Of a stretch of DNA of 64,000 bases, positions 51,948 to 58,213 are shown piece by piece (the first letter of the stretch is position 1; each line of letters opens with the position of its first letter). Source of the DNA: Bradyrhizobium rifense (lineage in GTDB: Bacteria; Pseudomonadota; Alphaproteobacteria; Rhizobiales; Xanthobacteraceae); contig NZ_VSSS01000026.1 of the NCBI RefSeq assembly GCF_008123425.1, positions 231,127 to 295,126 on the forward strand. The letters are read 5' to 3'. The position numbers were made by a program, and so were the translations under genes. Below the pieces are notes generated by a model. The model was not told where the DNA came from. It saw only the letters and a list, made by a program, of their open reading frames with translations, and did no database searches.

Positions 51948-52712
51948 ATGACGATGAAAAGGCTTTCGATGGCTGCGATCAGCTTCGCGGCGCTGAACAT
52001 GGCGGCTCCGGCCATGGCCGCCGATATGGCCGTCAAGGCGGCGCCGCCTCCGGCACCGGTGGTGGCGATCTACAACTGGAGCGGATTCTACATTGGCGCC
52101 AATGGAGGCTGGGGGCAGAGCCACGGTTGCGTGGATTTCCTGACGCCCGCAGGGACAGTTGCAGGTGGTTGCGCTGATCGCTCCGGAGGCCTTGCTGGCG
52201 GACAGATCGGGTACCGCTGGCAAACCAATCAGTTTGTGCTCGGATTGGAAGCGCAGGGCGACTGGGCCGAGATCAAGAACACACGCGTCAGCCTGATCGA
52301 CCCATTGATCTCTACCACGGGCAAGATAGATGCCATCGGGCTGTTCACGGCTCAACTCGGCTGGGCGTGGAACGCGTCGCTGTTCTACGTGAAGGGTGGC
52401 GCTGCGGTAACGCGCAATCGCTTTGACATATTCAACAATGCCACCGGTGTTGGACTCGCCTCGGCAGGTCACACGCGCTGGGGTGGCGCCCTGGGCGTCG
52501 GCTGGGAATATGGCTTCACTCCCAACTGGTCGTTCGGTATCGAGTACGACCATCTCTGGATGGGGCGTGACAACACGTCCTTCGCAGGCGTGGTCACGCC
52601 GGGGGGATTGACCCTTCTCGGCAACGGGGTCAGCCAGGATGTGGACATGGTCACACTTCGGCTGAACTATCGTTTCGGCGGCTATGGTGCGCCGGTCACC
52701 GCTCGCTACTGA
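51948..52712 (+). CDS. Outer-membrane beta-barrel protein, Omp25/Omp31-like
   Basis: The 254-aa protein has a signal peptide (SFAALNMAAPAMA-ADMAVKA) and the alphaproteobacterial barrel signature YNWSGFYIGANGGWG. Alternating amphipathic strands (LAGGQIGYRWQTNQFVLGLE, AQLGWAWNASLFYVKGG, GVGWEYGFTPNWSFGIEYDH) follow, with a terminal aromatic-ended strand VTARY. The Lys-Ala-Ala-Pro-Pro spacer after the signal is usual. It probably contributes to outer-membrane stability. It is monocistronic and followed by a strong hairpin. Confidence 0.9.
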   Translation: MTMKRLSMAAISFAALNMAAPAMAADMAVKAAPPPAPVVAIYNWSGFYIGANGGWGQSHGCVDFLTPAGTVAGGCADRSGGLAGGQIGYRWQTNQFVLGLEAQGDWAEIKNTRVSLIDPLISTTGKIDAIGLFTAQLGWAWNASLFYVKGGAAVTRNRFDIFNNATGVGLASAGHTRWGGALGVGWEYGFTPNWSFGIEYDHLWMGRDNTSFAGVVTPGGLTLLGNGVSQDVDMVTLRLNYRFGGYGAPVTARY

Positions 52713-52732
52713 ACTGTGCTTCCGCCCATAGT

Positions 52733-52756
52733 GGAGGCCCCGAGACCGGGGCCTCC
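52733..52756 (+). terminator. Hairpin terminator after the outer-membrane protein
   Basis: GGAGGCCCCG/CGGGGCCTCC arms of 10 bp with an AGAC loop, 20 bp after the stop codon. The downstream sequence GCCTTGACG contains only a short T stretch. Confidence 0.7.
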
Positions 52757-52920
52757 GCCTTGACGAACGGCGAAGGGCTTTCGCTCCGACCCGGCTGTTA
52801 GTTCTGACGATCGAGGTCGGCGAGCTGCCACGCGCAGGTGTCTGCGATGGCAGGGAAGTGTCTGTGCGGCATACGAAGAGGCGCTGCGACGTCGGCGTTC
52901 GGATCGTGTCCGGACGCCGA

Positions 52921-53376
52921 TCACCAGGGTCTGAAGCCGAGCCAGGTGAACTGCCCTTGTCGCGCCGCTAGAAGCATCTGCGGCTTGACGTGTCGTCTCG
53001 GCCGCGCGGCGACACTTGATATCTTGGGTTGTCGCTTGCGATCGATGGATCCAGGCGGGCGTGTATCCGGACGCGGCAGCATTGCGAGCGCATTTGCGAC
53101 TGTCGGGCTATCCATCCGGCTAACAGGCAGTTCGGTGACGTCTGACGACATCGCGACATCAGGGATATTGACCGCGGGTGCGGCGGCAACGATTGTCGGC
53201 GACGCGGTATCGAAGACAATTCGCTCCGGCCATTTGCGATCGGAGTGAATGCGTATCGCTGGTCGATCGGCCGACGCCTGTTCGGGGATTGGCGCCCTCG
53301 GAACACAATAATCCGCGACAAAGAGCAGTAAGAGCAACGTCGCTCCGACCTTCCAGAGATATGCCAACAGCGGCAT
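52921..53376 (-). CDS. Hypothetical protein with N-terminal membrane anchor (151 aa)
   Basis: The 151-aa protein starts with a membrane helix (LAYLWKVGATLLLLLFVADYC) and continues as a Pro/Arg/Ala-rich low-complexity periplasmic or cytoplasmic tail ending QFTWLGFRPW. A Cys at the end of the helix could be a lipid or heme ligand, but no lipobox is obvious. I recall similar MPLLAYLWKVG-type proteins in Bradyrhizobium; function unknown. A perfect FixK-like dyad lies 85 bp upstream. Confidence 0.72.
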   Translation of the reverse strand: MPLLAYLWKVGATLLLLLFVADYCVPRAPIPEQASADRPAIRIHSDRKWPERIVFDTASPTIVAAAPAVNIPDVAMSSDVTELPVSRMDSPTVANALAMLPRPDTRPPGSIDRKRQPKISSVAARPRRHVKPQMLLAARQGQFTWLGFRPW

Positions 53377-53461
53377 GCTGGTCGCTCCCGTGCCCGCAAC
53401 GTTGCCCTGGGCAAGCTCTACGACGTTGTCTCACGCATGCTGCAAGATGGCCACGAGCTGC

Positions 53462-53475
53462 TTGATATAGATCAA
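53462..53475. promoter_or_regulatory. FNR/FixK2-like box TTGATATAGATCAA
   Basis: A perfect TTGAT-N4-ATCAA dyad, 85 bp upstream of the membrane-anchored 151-aa protein on the minus strand. Confidence 0.7.
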
Positions 53476-53502
53476 GCGCGTTCGATCGCTCGCGAACGCG
53501 CG

Positions 53503-53847
53503 CTAACTGCAGCCGGTAATGCGCGCAACTGCCTTCATGTACTTGAGATGAAGTGCGGCGCCATCTCCGTCTGACGGAGAGTTGCGAGCGGTCAGGCGAT
53601 CCGAATTCAAACAGGTCTCAAGATCGAACCTGATATGCGAGCACCATCCCAGGGCGCTCTTCTCTGCCTCTTCCTTGGAGGGGCCGAACCCCACAAAGGT
53701 CTGAACGTGCCCGGCCTCGCCGTTGGCCGTCGATACGAGAGTGATTTCCGAGATGTAGAAGGACGAACACTGGGCGGCCTGGGGCCCGGCGCGAGCCCCA
53801 TCTGTCCCAAAGACGAGAATGATCGTGGTTAGCACGACGCGTTTCAT
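53503..53847 (-). CDS. Small secreted Cys-containing protein (114 aa)
   Basis: The 114-aa precursor has the signal VVLTTIILVFGTDGARA. The mature chain contains five Cys (including AQCSSFYISE, LGWCSHI, LETCLNS and the penultimate CS), which suggests disulfides in the periplasm. The block GFGPSKEEAEKSALGWCSHI resembles the small DUF4189-like pattern in which repeated AxxxAL..C elements occur, but I cannot assign the family. The start at 53847 has a GAGGAG site; the longer frame to 53898 is less likely. Confidence 0.72.
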   Translation of the reverse strand: MKRVVLTTIILVFGTDGARAGPQAAQCSSFYISEITLVSTANGEAGHVQTFVGFGPSKEEAEKSALGWCSHIRFDLETCLNSDRLTARNSPSDGDGAALHLKYMKAVARITGCS

Positions 53848-53957
53848 TCTCTCCTCCTCAGTCGCGCCCCTTGGCGATGTCCGGATCAACTCAGCCAAGC
53901 CAGAGACGCGAACGACTTGCCACCTTGCGCATCAACGCTGGCAGGACCATCAACTCC

Positions 53958-53994
53958 GCAAACCTCGGCCCCGGCATGGTCCGGGGCCGTTTGC
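53958..53994. terminator. Bidirectional GC-rich hairpin
   Basis: GCAAAC-ct-CGGCCCCGG pairs with CCGGGGCCG-TTTGC around a CATGGT loop. It lies 51 bp beyond the end of the minus-strand gene 54046-54522 and is most likely its terminator. Confidence 0.65.
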
Positions 53995-54045
53995 TTGACG
54001 AGGCCGACTGTCTCATTGCCCGTATTGCGCAACTGCCATTAACTC

Positions 54046-54522
54046 CTACTGGCAGTAGTACATCTGGCCGTCATCGAGTTTGATGGTGCCTCCCGGGTGG
54101 CACTTAAGGCTGTTGCGCGTCGAATAGTCGTCCCATCCGGCGTAACCGTAGTAAGGACTATGTCCATAGTAGGCTCTGTGAGGGTAGAGCGGTTGCCCAA
54201 AGTGAGGATCAGTCTGGGCCGCGTAAGCGTTGCCCCAATTGTTGTTGCCCGATCCCCAATCTGAGGAAGCGGCGACAGCGGTAGCCGTGCCGACCGCGGC
54301 GGCGCCTGCGACACCCGCGCCATACCCGTATCCGTACATAGCTCGCCGATTATGGCGACGCGCAACACCCGCAACGCTCACGGGGGTCAGCGGACGACCG
54401 ACCCGCGCCTGAGCGCTCTCAATTGAGAGCGAAACCCCGCCTTGCTCAGACCAGCCGAGGGAGAACATTGCCGCACACGCGAAGGCGGAAGCAGCAAGGG
54501 CAGCCTTACTTACGTACGTCAT
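54046..54522 (-). CDS. Secreted Gly/Tyr-rich protein with ARVGRPLTP motif (158 aa)
   Basis: The 158-aa precursor has a signal peptide (KAALAASAFACAAMFSLGW). The block ARVGRPLTPVSVAGVARR follows, then a Gly/Ala/Tyr-rich region (YGYGYGAGVAGAAAVGTAT), and the end SLKCHPGGTIKLDDGQMYYC with two Cys. GAGGAG precedes the ATG at 54522. The ARVGRPLTPxSVAGV block is shared with the 100-aa protein at 57205-57507, so they form a small paralogous family. A near-consensus FixK box is 62 bp upstream. Function unknown; a cell-envelope role is plausible. Confidence 0.78.
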   Translation of the reverse strand: MTYVSKAALAASAFACAAMFSLGWSEQGGVSLSIESAQARVGRPLTPVSVAGVARRHNRRAMYGYGYGAGVAGAAAVGTATAVAASSDWGSGNNNWGNAYAAQTDPHFGQPLYPHRAYYGHSPYYGYAGWDDYSTRNSLKCHPGGTIKLDDGQMYYCQ

Positions 54523-54584
54523 CGACTTTCTCCTCTGTACAGGAACCTGACGCGATACGCTCGTTTCGCATGCTTGTAGCTGCA

Positions 54585-54598
54585 CTGATCCACATCAA
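54585..54598. promoter_or_regulatory. FNR/FixK2-like box CTGATCCACATCAA (one mismatch)
   Basis: Differs from TTGAT-N4-ATCAA only at the first base. It is 62 bp upstream of the ARVGRPLTP-type secreted protein at 54522 on the minus strand. Confidence 0.5.
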
Positions 54599-54773
54599 AG
54601 CTTGCAAAAAAGAATCTGCTCGTTGGCGGCCCGGACCGGGCCAGTGTCTCGCGCCACATAAGGCTTACCGACATCCACGGCAGTTTACGAACACGCCGAC
54701 GATAACCGTCAGCCCTGAGCTTCATTGCTGACGGGGAAATCACGTCGCTTAGCTGCGGTACTGGAAAAGACGC

Positions 54774-54878
54774 CTAGCCCAGCACCAGCATGTAGGCGAA
54801 GGATGCTGAAAGAACGCCGAGTCCGAAGATGGTGACTTTGAAAACGAGGTCTGGCGCTGCCACGCTGCCCTCCAACAT
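54774..54878 (-). CDS. Tiny single-helix membrane peptide (34 aa)
   Basis: The 34-codon frame reads MLEGSVAAPDLVFKVTIFGL and continues GVLSASFAYMLVLG. It is a short polar N-terminus followed by one hydrophobic helix of ~20 residues, the typical look of small membrane subunits or stress peptides. No clear Shine-Dalgarno is present, so a TTG second codon or another start is possible. It is the last of three such frames in a row on the same strand (54774-55184). Confidence 0.5.
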   Translation of the reverse strand: MLEGSVAAPDLVFKVTIFGLGVLSASFAYMLVLG

Positions 54879-54929
54879 TTCGCAAATCAGTTGAATCTTA
54901 CGCTTTATTCCGGAGGTTGCAATTCGGAT

Positions 54930-55019
54930 TCACAACATCATGGATACGATCACCACGAGACCAAAGGCGGCTGACGCCCAGACCAGTGATTGGTAAATCC
55001 AGTGCCGACGGCGGGTCAT
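54930..55019 (-). CDS. Tiny single-helix membrane peptide (29 aa)
   Basis: The 29-codon frame reads MTRRRHWIYQSLVWASAAFG followed by LVVIVSMML. The basic start and single hydrophobic helix follow the positive-inside rule. GGGAGG is placed six bases before the ATG, and a FixK-like box is 48 bp upstream, so expression under low oxygen is plausible. The size and look recall single-helix accessory subunits such as CydX or CcoQ/CcoH-like peptides; that is analogy, not homology. Confidence 0.6.
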   Translation of the reverse strand: MTRRRHWIYQSLVWASAAFGLVVIVSMML

Positions 55020-55067
55020 GACGCGCCTCCCTCGAATGAGGAGGCCGCTCGATAGGCATCTGCGCCA

Positions 55068-55081
55068 TTGAGCCAGATCAA
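55068..55081. promoter_or_regulatory. FNR/FixK2-like box TTGAGCCAGATCAA
   Basis: TTGA-N6-TCAA half-sites are intact, with one inner mismatch to TTGAT-N4-ATCAA. It is 48 bp upstream of the 29-aa membrane peptide gene starting at 55019, and just beyond the end of the next one (55095-55184). Confidence 0.55.
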
Positions 55082-55094
55082 TGAACGTCGTGAA

Positions 55095-55184
55095 TCACAT
55101 TTTAAAAAGCGCGAAGGCGAGCAGCGCCACCGGCAGCATGCCGACAACAATGACTGCGATACGAAAGAGAAACTCGCCACCCAT
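55095..55184 (-). CDS. Tiny single-helix membrane peptide (29 aa)
   Basis: The 29-codon frame reads MGGEFLFRIAVIVVGMLPVA then LLAFALFKM. It is one long hydrophobic helix with a short polar start and a Lys near the end. The ribosome binding site is weak. It is the most upstream of the three consecutive tiny membrane frames. A TTGAT half-site sits just upstream of its start, but no full dyad is present. Confidence 0.45.
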   Translation of the reverse strand: MGGEFLFRIAVIVVGMLPVALLAFALFKM

Positions 55185-55310
55185 AGGCTTGATCGTAGCG
55201 AGTGACGCCCAAAGGCGTCTATGCAGTTCGTGCCAGCTTGGCCGAACCAACAGCGGAATTCGGCAAAAACTGCGCGACTAGAAGGGTCTACGCCCTAGCT
55301 GGGGAGACCA

Positions 55311-55599
55311 ATGACCGCAGAAAGGTCAGCAACCATAAGCTCGCGATCACGGCAGCGACGTCCCACCGAGCGCCAGCTGGCATTGATCGCTTGGACGGTG
55401 GCCCACCCGGCTCGCGACGCAAGCTTCGATGAGAGGGCCATGATCGCCAACAAGCTGACGCGGCCTGACAAAGGCCGAGCAGCATCAGATCTCGGAATTC
55501 ATCGCGGACGAGACGGCGATGCGCAAAGCATTCAAGAAGCCGCTCACGAAGAGACAGCCGCCAAGTGCGGATGGAGACTCGCCGGCCAGCCCACTCTGA
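55311..55599 (+). pseudogene. Possible frameshifted hypothetical gene
   Basis: From 55311 the frame reads TERQLALIAWTVAHPARDAS up to IANKLTRPDK (~55473). Plausible coding character then continues in the +1 frame as AEQHQISEFIADETAMRKAF and KKPLTKRQPPSADGDSP, to a stop at 55597-55599. A single frameshift near 55470 would join them into a ~95-aa charged protein. The composition is protein-like but I recognise no family; it may equally be chance open frame in GC-rich DNA. Confidence 0.25.
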
Positions 55600-55611
55600 C
55601 GCAAGGCGATC

Positions 55612-55785
55612 TCACTTGCCTTCCGACCTCGCGATCTCTGCAAGGTTCTCAAGCTGGCTCCCAAGCGCTGCCCAGCTCCGTGAGATGTTCGTCAGCACGG
55701 TCGCTCGACGGGCGGAATTCCTCGGATCAGCGGCACGTAGTTTGTACTCGGCGGCATAAGCGCGGCATTGTTCAGCTGTAGGCAC
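55612..55785 (-). CDS. Small helical conserved protein (57 aa, GTG start)
   Basis: The 57-codon frame begins with GTG (PTAEQCRAYAAEYKLRAADP) and continues NSARRATVLTNISRSWAALG, then SQLENLAEIARSEGK. AAGGGG precedes the start with suitable spacing. I recognise it as a small protein type found in many copies in Bradyrhizobium. It should fold as two amphipathic helices. Function unknown. It is easily missed because of the GTG start and length. Confidence 0.7.
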   Translation of the reverse strand: MPTAEQCRAYAAEYKLRAADPRNSARRATVLTNISRSWAALGSQLENLAEIARSEGK

Positions 55786-56008
55786 GTTGTCCCCTTGCGC
55801 GCATCAGTGTCCCGGTCGTGACCGATGGCGATGAGACGAAGATCACACTTGTTTGGAAGTCGACACAATCAGGGGAAGCCGCGATGCAGCTATGTGACTT
55901 TGCGCTATGCAGTTTGTGCCAATTTAGCGCGGCGGGCCGTCACCAGGCCCAATACAGGACGCCTACGTGCACAACCGCGCTGACGGTAAGCTTTCACGGC
56001 TGTTTGGC

Positions 56009-56470
56009 ATGACGAACTTGAAATCGAGAGCCCTCTATTTGCTTCTTCTCTTGGGTCAACTGACAGGAGCGCTCTTTATAATCTTGGACGGTCTGCCCGA
56101 ATTTAGGCACTTGGTGACCTATCCCGGTGAGCAGCTACCTTTCGAACGGTCTGACAATCTTGCAGCGCCAATCATGATCGTTGCGATGCAAGTCGCCTAT
56201 TGGTATCGCCTTCGATGCGTTCCGCTTCCCCCTCAGCGCTCGAATCCGATCCTGAGCCACCTGTTTCTGTTTCTGGGGCGCCTTGCTTTCATTTTCGGTG
56301 GCTCACTGTTCGGCGTCGTGTTCTTCAGACATTTGCCCGAGATCCATCAAGGCGCCGATCTCTGGCTCATGTTCCGTCGCGGGCTGCAACTCGTGGCGTC
56401 GTTGTTCGCGCTATTCTGCGTCACGCTAGAACTGGAACGACTTGGGCGTACCCTTGGAGGCAGCCAATAG
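56009..56470 (+). CDS. Polytopic membrane protein of unknown function (153 aa)
   Basis: The 153-aa protein has about four hydrophobic helices: ALYLLLLLGQLTGALFIILD, AAPIMIVAMQVAYWYRL, LSHLFLFLGRLAFIFGGSLF and LQLVASLFALFCVTLELERL. The connecting loops contain Arg/Pro residues. The ATG at 56009 is preferred to 55967. I cannot name the family. No nearby FixK box was found. Confidence 0.65.
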   Translation: MTNLKSRALYLLLLLGQLTGALFIILDGLPEFRHLVTYPGEQLPFERSDNLAAPIMIVAMQVAYWYRLRCVPLPPQRSNPILSHLFLFLGRLAFIFGGSLFGVVFFRHLPEIHQGADLWLMFRRGLQLVASLFALFCVTLELERLGRTLGGSQ

Positions 56471-56663
56471 AAACGACGGATGCCGGTCTCCCTCTTCGCA
56501 TTGGCACAAAGTGCACTAGCCACGCACCGGGATTGTGCTTCTCTACGATACGCCTCGCCGATCTTTCCAGCCCCCAAGCTTCCTAAGCTTGGCGAGAACG
56601 TAGAAGGCCCGGCGCGGTCAGCAACTTCGTCAGGGCGGGCTAACGCGCGAGATAGCCGAGACG

Positions 56664-56858
56664 ATGGACGCAGAGGAAGATCGCCGACGGGGTTTGGAGC
56701 TGGGGCGCCGATGGGCGGAGCATGCTTCAGCACATGAGCTTGCGACCATGGTGAGCGGCTCGTTTGATGATCTCAGCCAGATTCTGCCATCGGATACGTC
56801 CGATCATTTCGTCGGCGGCTTCCGCGAAGGCGTGTTGCGCGTCTGGCGCGGGGCTTAG
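56664..56858 (+). CDS. Small hypothetical protein (64 aa)
   Basis: The 64-aa acidic/basic protein reads DAEEDRRRGLELGRRWAEHA then an amphipathic middle (LATMVSGSFDDLSQILPSD) and VGGFREGVLRVWRGA. The helix composition is protein-like, and a hairpin follows 10 bp after the stop. No family recognised; function unknown. Confidence 0.5.
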   Translation: MDAEEDRRRGLELGRRWAEHASAHELATMVSGSFDDLSQILPSDTSDHFVGGFREGVLRVWRGA

Positions 56859-56868
56859 GCCTCTAGCA

Positions 56869-56901
56869 CAAGGGCGCCGGGATGGGGACCAAGCGCCCTT
56901 G
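56869..56901 (+). terminator. Hairpin after the 64-aa gene
   Basis: CAAGGGCGC and GCGCCCTTG, 9-bp arms with a 15-base loop, directly after the stop at 56858. Confidence 0.45.
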
Positions 56902-57204
56902 CACCCCCATCGTTGGCCGATCCAGGTGTGAGTTCTAAGGGGATTGCTGGACAAGCCGACGAACGCTGGACTACCGAGCGAATCAATAGCTGAGTCCCTT
57001 GACGCAATTGAGGCGACCGCATCTTTCAACTATGCGGCACCCACTTCGGTTGATCATGCCGACGCAGGCGCGCACTGCAACGCCTACCGATGGTGCGCGG
57101 CAATGCATCGGCTATGACGCCAATTGCATCGGCGACGTCCAACGCGCGTCAAGCGTCTCGGCAGTGCTGATGCCAAAGGTCGTGACCCGCAAACGACGCC
57201 GCGC
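56902..57204. other. Non-coding stretch, nothing recognised
   Basis: Short open frames here lack ribosome binding sites and protein-like composition. I see no repeat, regulatory box or RNA gene. Confidence 0.4.
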
Positions 57205-57507
57205 TCAATAGCACGGCGGATATGGATAATAACCGCATTGCCGGCGATTGTAGTACGCTCCCGTGGCCGCTGCTCCGACGGCAGCTGCGCCTACAGCAGC
57301 TCCATAGTACCCGCGCCGATACGCGCGCCGATGCACTCGCCTATTAACCCCCGCAACGCTGCCAGGTGTGAGCGGACGACCGACACGAGCGTCAGCTTTG
57401 TCGACGGAGATAGAGACAGTCCCTTCTGGTGACCAGTGAAACGACACGGGCGCCAAGCACAACATCGCTGCACCGAGGGCCGCGCCGAGCACCGTTGAAC
57501 TTTTCAT
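57205..57507 (-). CDS. Secreted protein with ARVGRPLTP motif (100 aa)
   Basis: The 100-aa precursor has the signal VLGAALGAAMLCLAPVSF. The block ARVGRPLTPGSVAGVNRR follows, then Arg/Tyr/Gly-rich RRAYRRGYYGAAVGAAAVGA and a Cys-Tyr-Pro end (CGYYPYPPCY). It is a shorter paralogue of the 158-aa protein at 54046-54522; only the ARVGRPLTPxSVAGVxRR block and overall composition are shared. It lies 47 bp downstream of the 109-aa repeat protein and could share its FixK-boxed promoter. Confidence 0.75.
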   Translation of the reverse strand: MKSSTVLGAALGAAMLCLAPVSFHWSPEGTVSISVDKADARVGRPLTPGSVAGVNRRVHRRAYRRGYYGAAVGAAAVGAAATGAYYNRRQCGYYPYPPCY

Positions 57508-57554
57508 GTTCTTGCTCCCAATTGGTTTCTTGGGACATGCTGGTGGACGCGCGG

Positions 57555-57884
57555 CTACTTTTTCTCTTCGGCAGCACCGTCATGCCGCTCTTCGCGCCGC
57601 TCCGTGCGACCCGTCCGTCGCTCCTGACGCCGTTCTGTTCGCCCTGTCCGTCGATCCTGACGCCGTTCGGTGCGCCCCGTGCGTCGTTCCTGACGCCGCT
57701 CCGTACCCGACTGCGGTGTCTCAGTGGAAGGCGCTGCGGGCGTGGTCGGTGCGGTTGAGGTCTGAGCGCCAGCATCTGACACCGTTAGAATTGCAGGCGA
57801 GGCCACGAGCCCGAACACGGCTGCGTATCCACAAAGAGCAAGAGCGTCTCGACGGCTGACCATCGATTCCGAACGTTCACCCAT
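57555..57884 (-). CDS. Secreted Arg-rich 11-residue-repeat protein (109 aa)
   Basis: The 109-aa protein begins with a Tat-like signal (SRRDALALCGYAAVFGLVAS) and a Thr/Pro/Ser linker. Residues 61-93 are three perfect-length copies of an 11-residue unit TERRQ(E/D)RRTGR, followed by a fourth partial copy (TERREER) and an acidic-basic tail. The DNA shows the matching 33-bp tandem repeat (57585-57704). The repeat is very basic and may bind anionic polymers such as polysaccharide, lipopolysaccharide or nucleic acid. A perfect FixK-type dyad is 59 bp upstream. Confidence 0.75.
   Translation of the reverse strand: MGERSESMVSRRDALALCGYAAVFGLVASPAILTVSDAGAQTSTAPTTPAAPSTETPQSGTERRQERRTGRTERRQDRRTGRTERRQERRTGRTERREERHDGAAEEKK
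57585..57704 (-). repeat. 33-bp tandem repeat encoding TERRQ(E/D)RRTGR
   Basis: Three full units and a partial fourth inside the 109-aa protein gene. Copy number may vary between strains by slippage. Confidence 0.8.
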
Positions 57885-57943
57885 ATCTCAAACTCCCGGT
57901 CTCCCGCCCTCTTGCAGGTCGCCCAAATTCCGGAGAGTGGGTG

Positions 57944-57957
57944 TTGATCTAAATCAA
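57944..57957. promoter_or_regulatory. FNR/FixK2-like box TTGATCTAAATCAA
   Basis: A perfect TTGAT-N4-ATCAA dyad, 59 bp upstream of the repeat protein at 57884 on the minus strand; the ARVGRPLTP gene behind it may be in the same transcript. The plus-strand DUF1254 gene is 256 bp away. Confidence 0.7.
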
Positions 57958-58028
57958 CCTAGAGGCATGCGCCCGCCAACGATGGACACAGGCAAGCCGC
58001 TATCAGCGTTTCCTCACGCCCAGCGCTT

Positions 58029-58112
58029 GGACTCCCAAGGTCTGCTGTTGTCCTGTCAACGGACATCGTCAGCGCGACGGGGCATGTCCGAAACGGGCCA
58101 ACAACGGACATG
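58029..58112. repeat. Degenerate intergenic repeat (copy E, reverse)
   Basis: Read on the minus strand it carries ATGTCCGTTGTTGGCCCG, TTTCGGACATG and ATGTCCGTTGACAGG, the decayed unit shared with the other intergenic copies. It fills most of the 329-bp gap before the DUF1254 gene, where no gene is supported. Confidence 0.4.
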
Positions 58113-58213
58113 CAACCTGACGGGTTTTTGCATAGACCCTCGCGCGGGGCGAGCGTAGGTTTGTCGTGCCAACCCTCACTTGAGCCAAGCCATAGACCGG
58201 AAGGAGCGTTCAA

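Noticed and set aside
56727..57029. 100-codon minus-strand open frame
   Set aside because: It is antisense to the 64-aa gene and covers a hairpin; composition is not protein-like.
57959..58213. 84-codon minus-strand open frame before the DUF1254 gene
   Set aside because: It overlaps the degenerate repeat and has no ribosome binding site or protein-like features.
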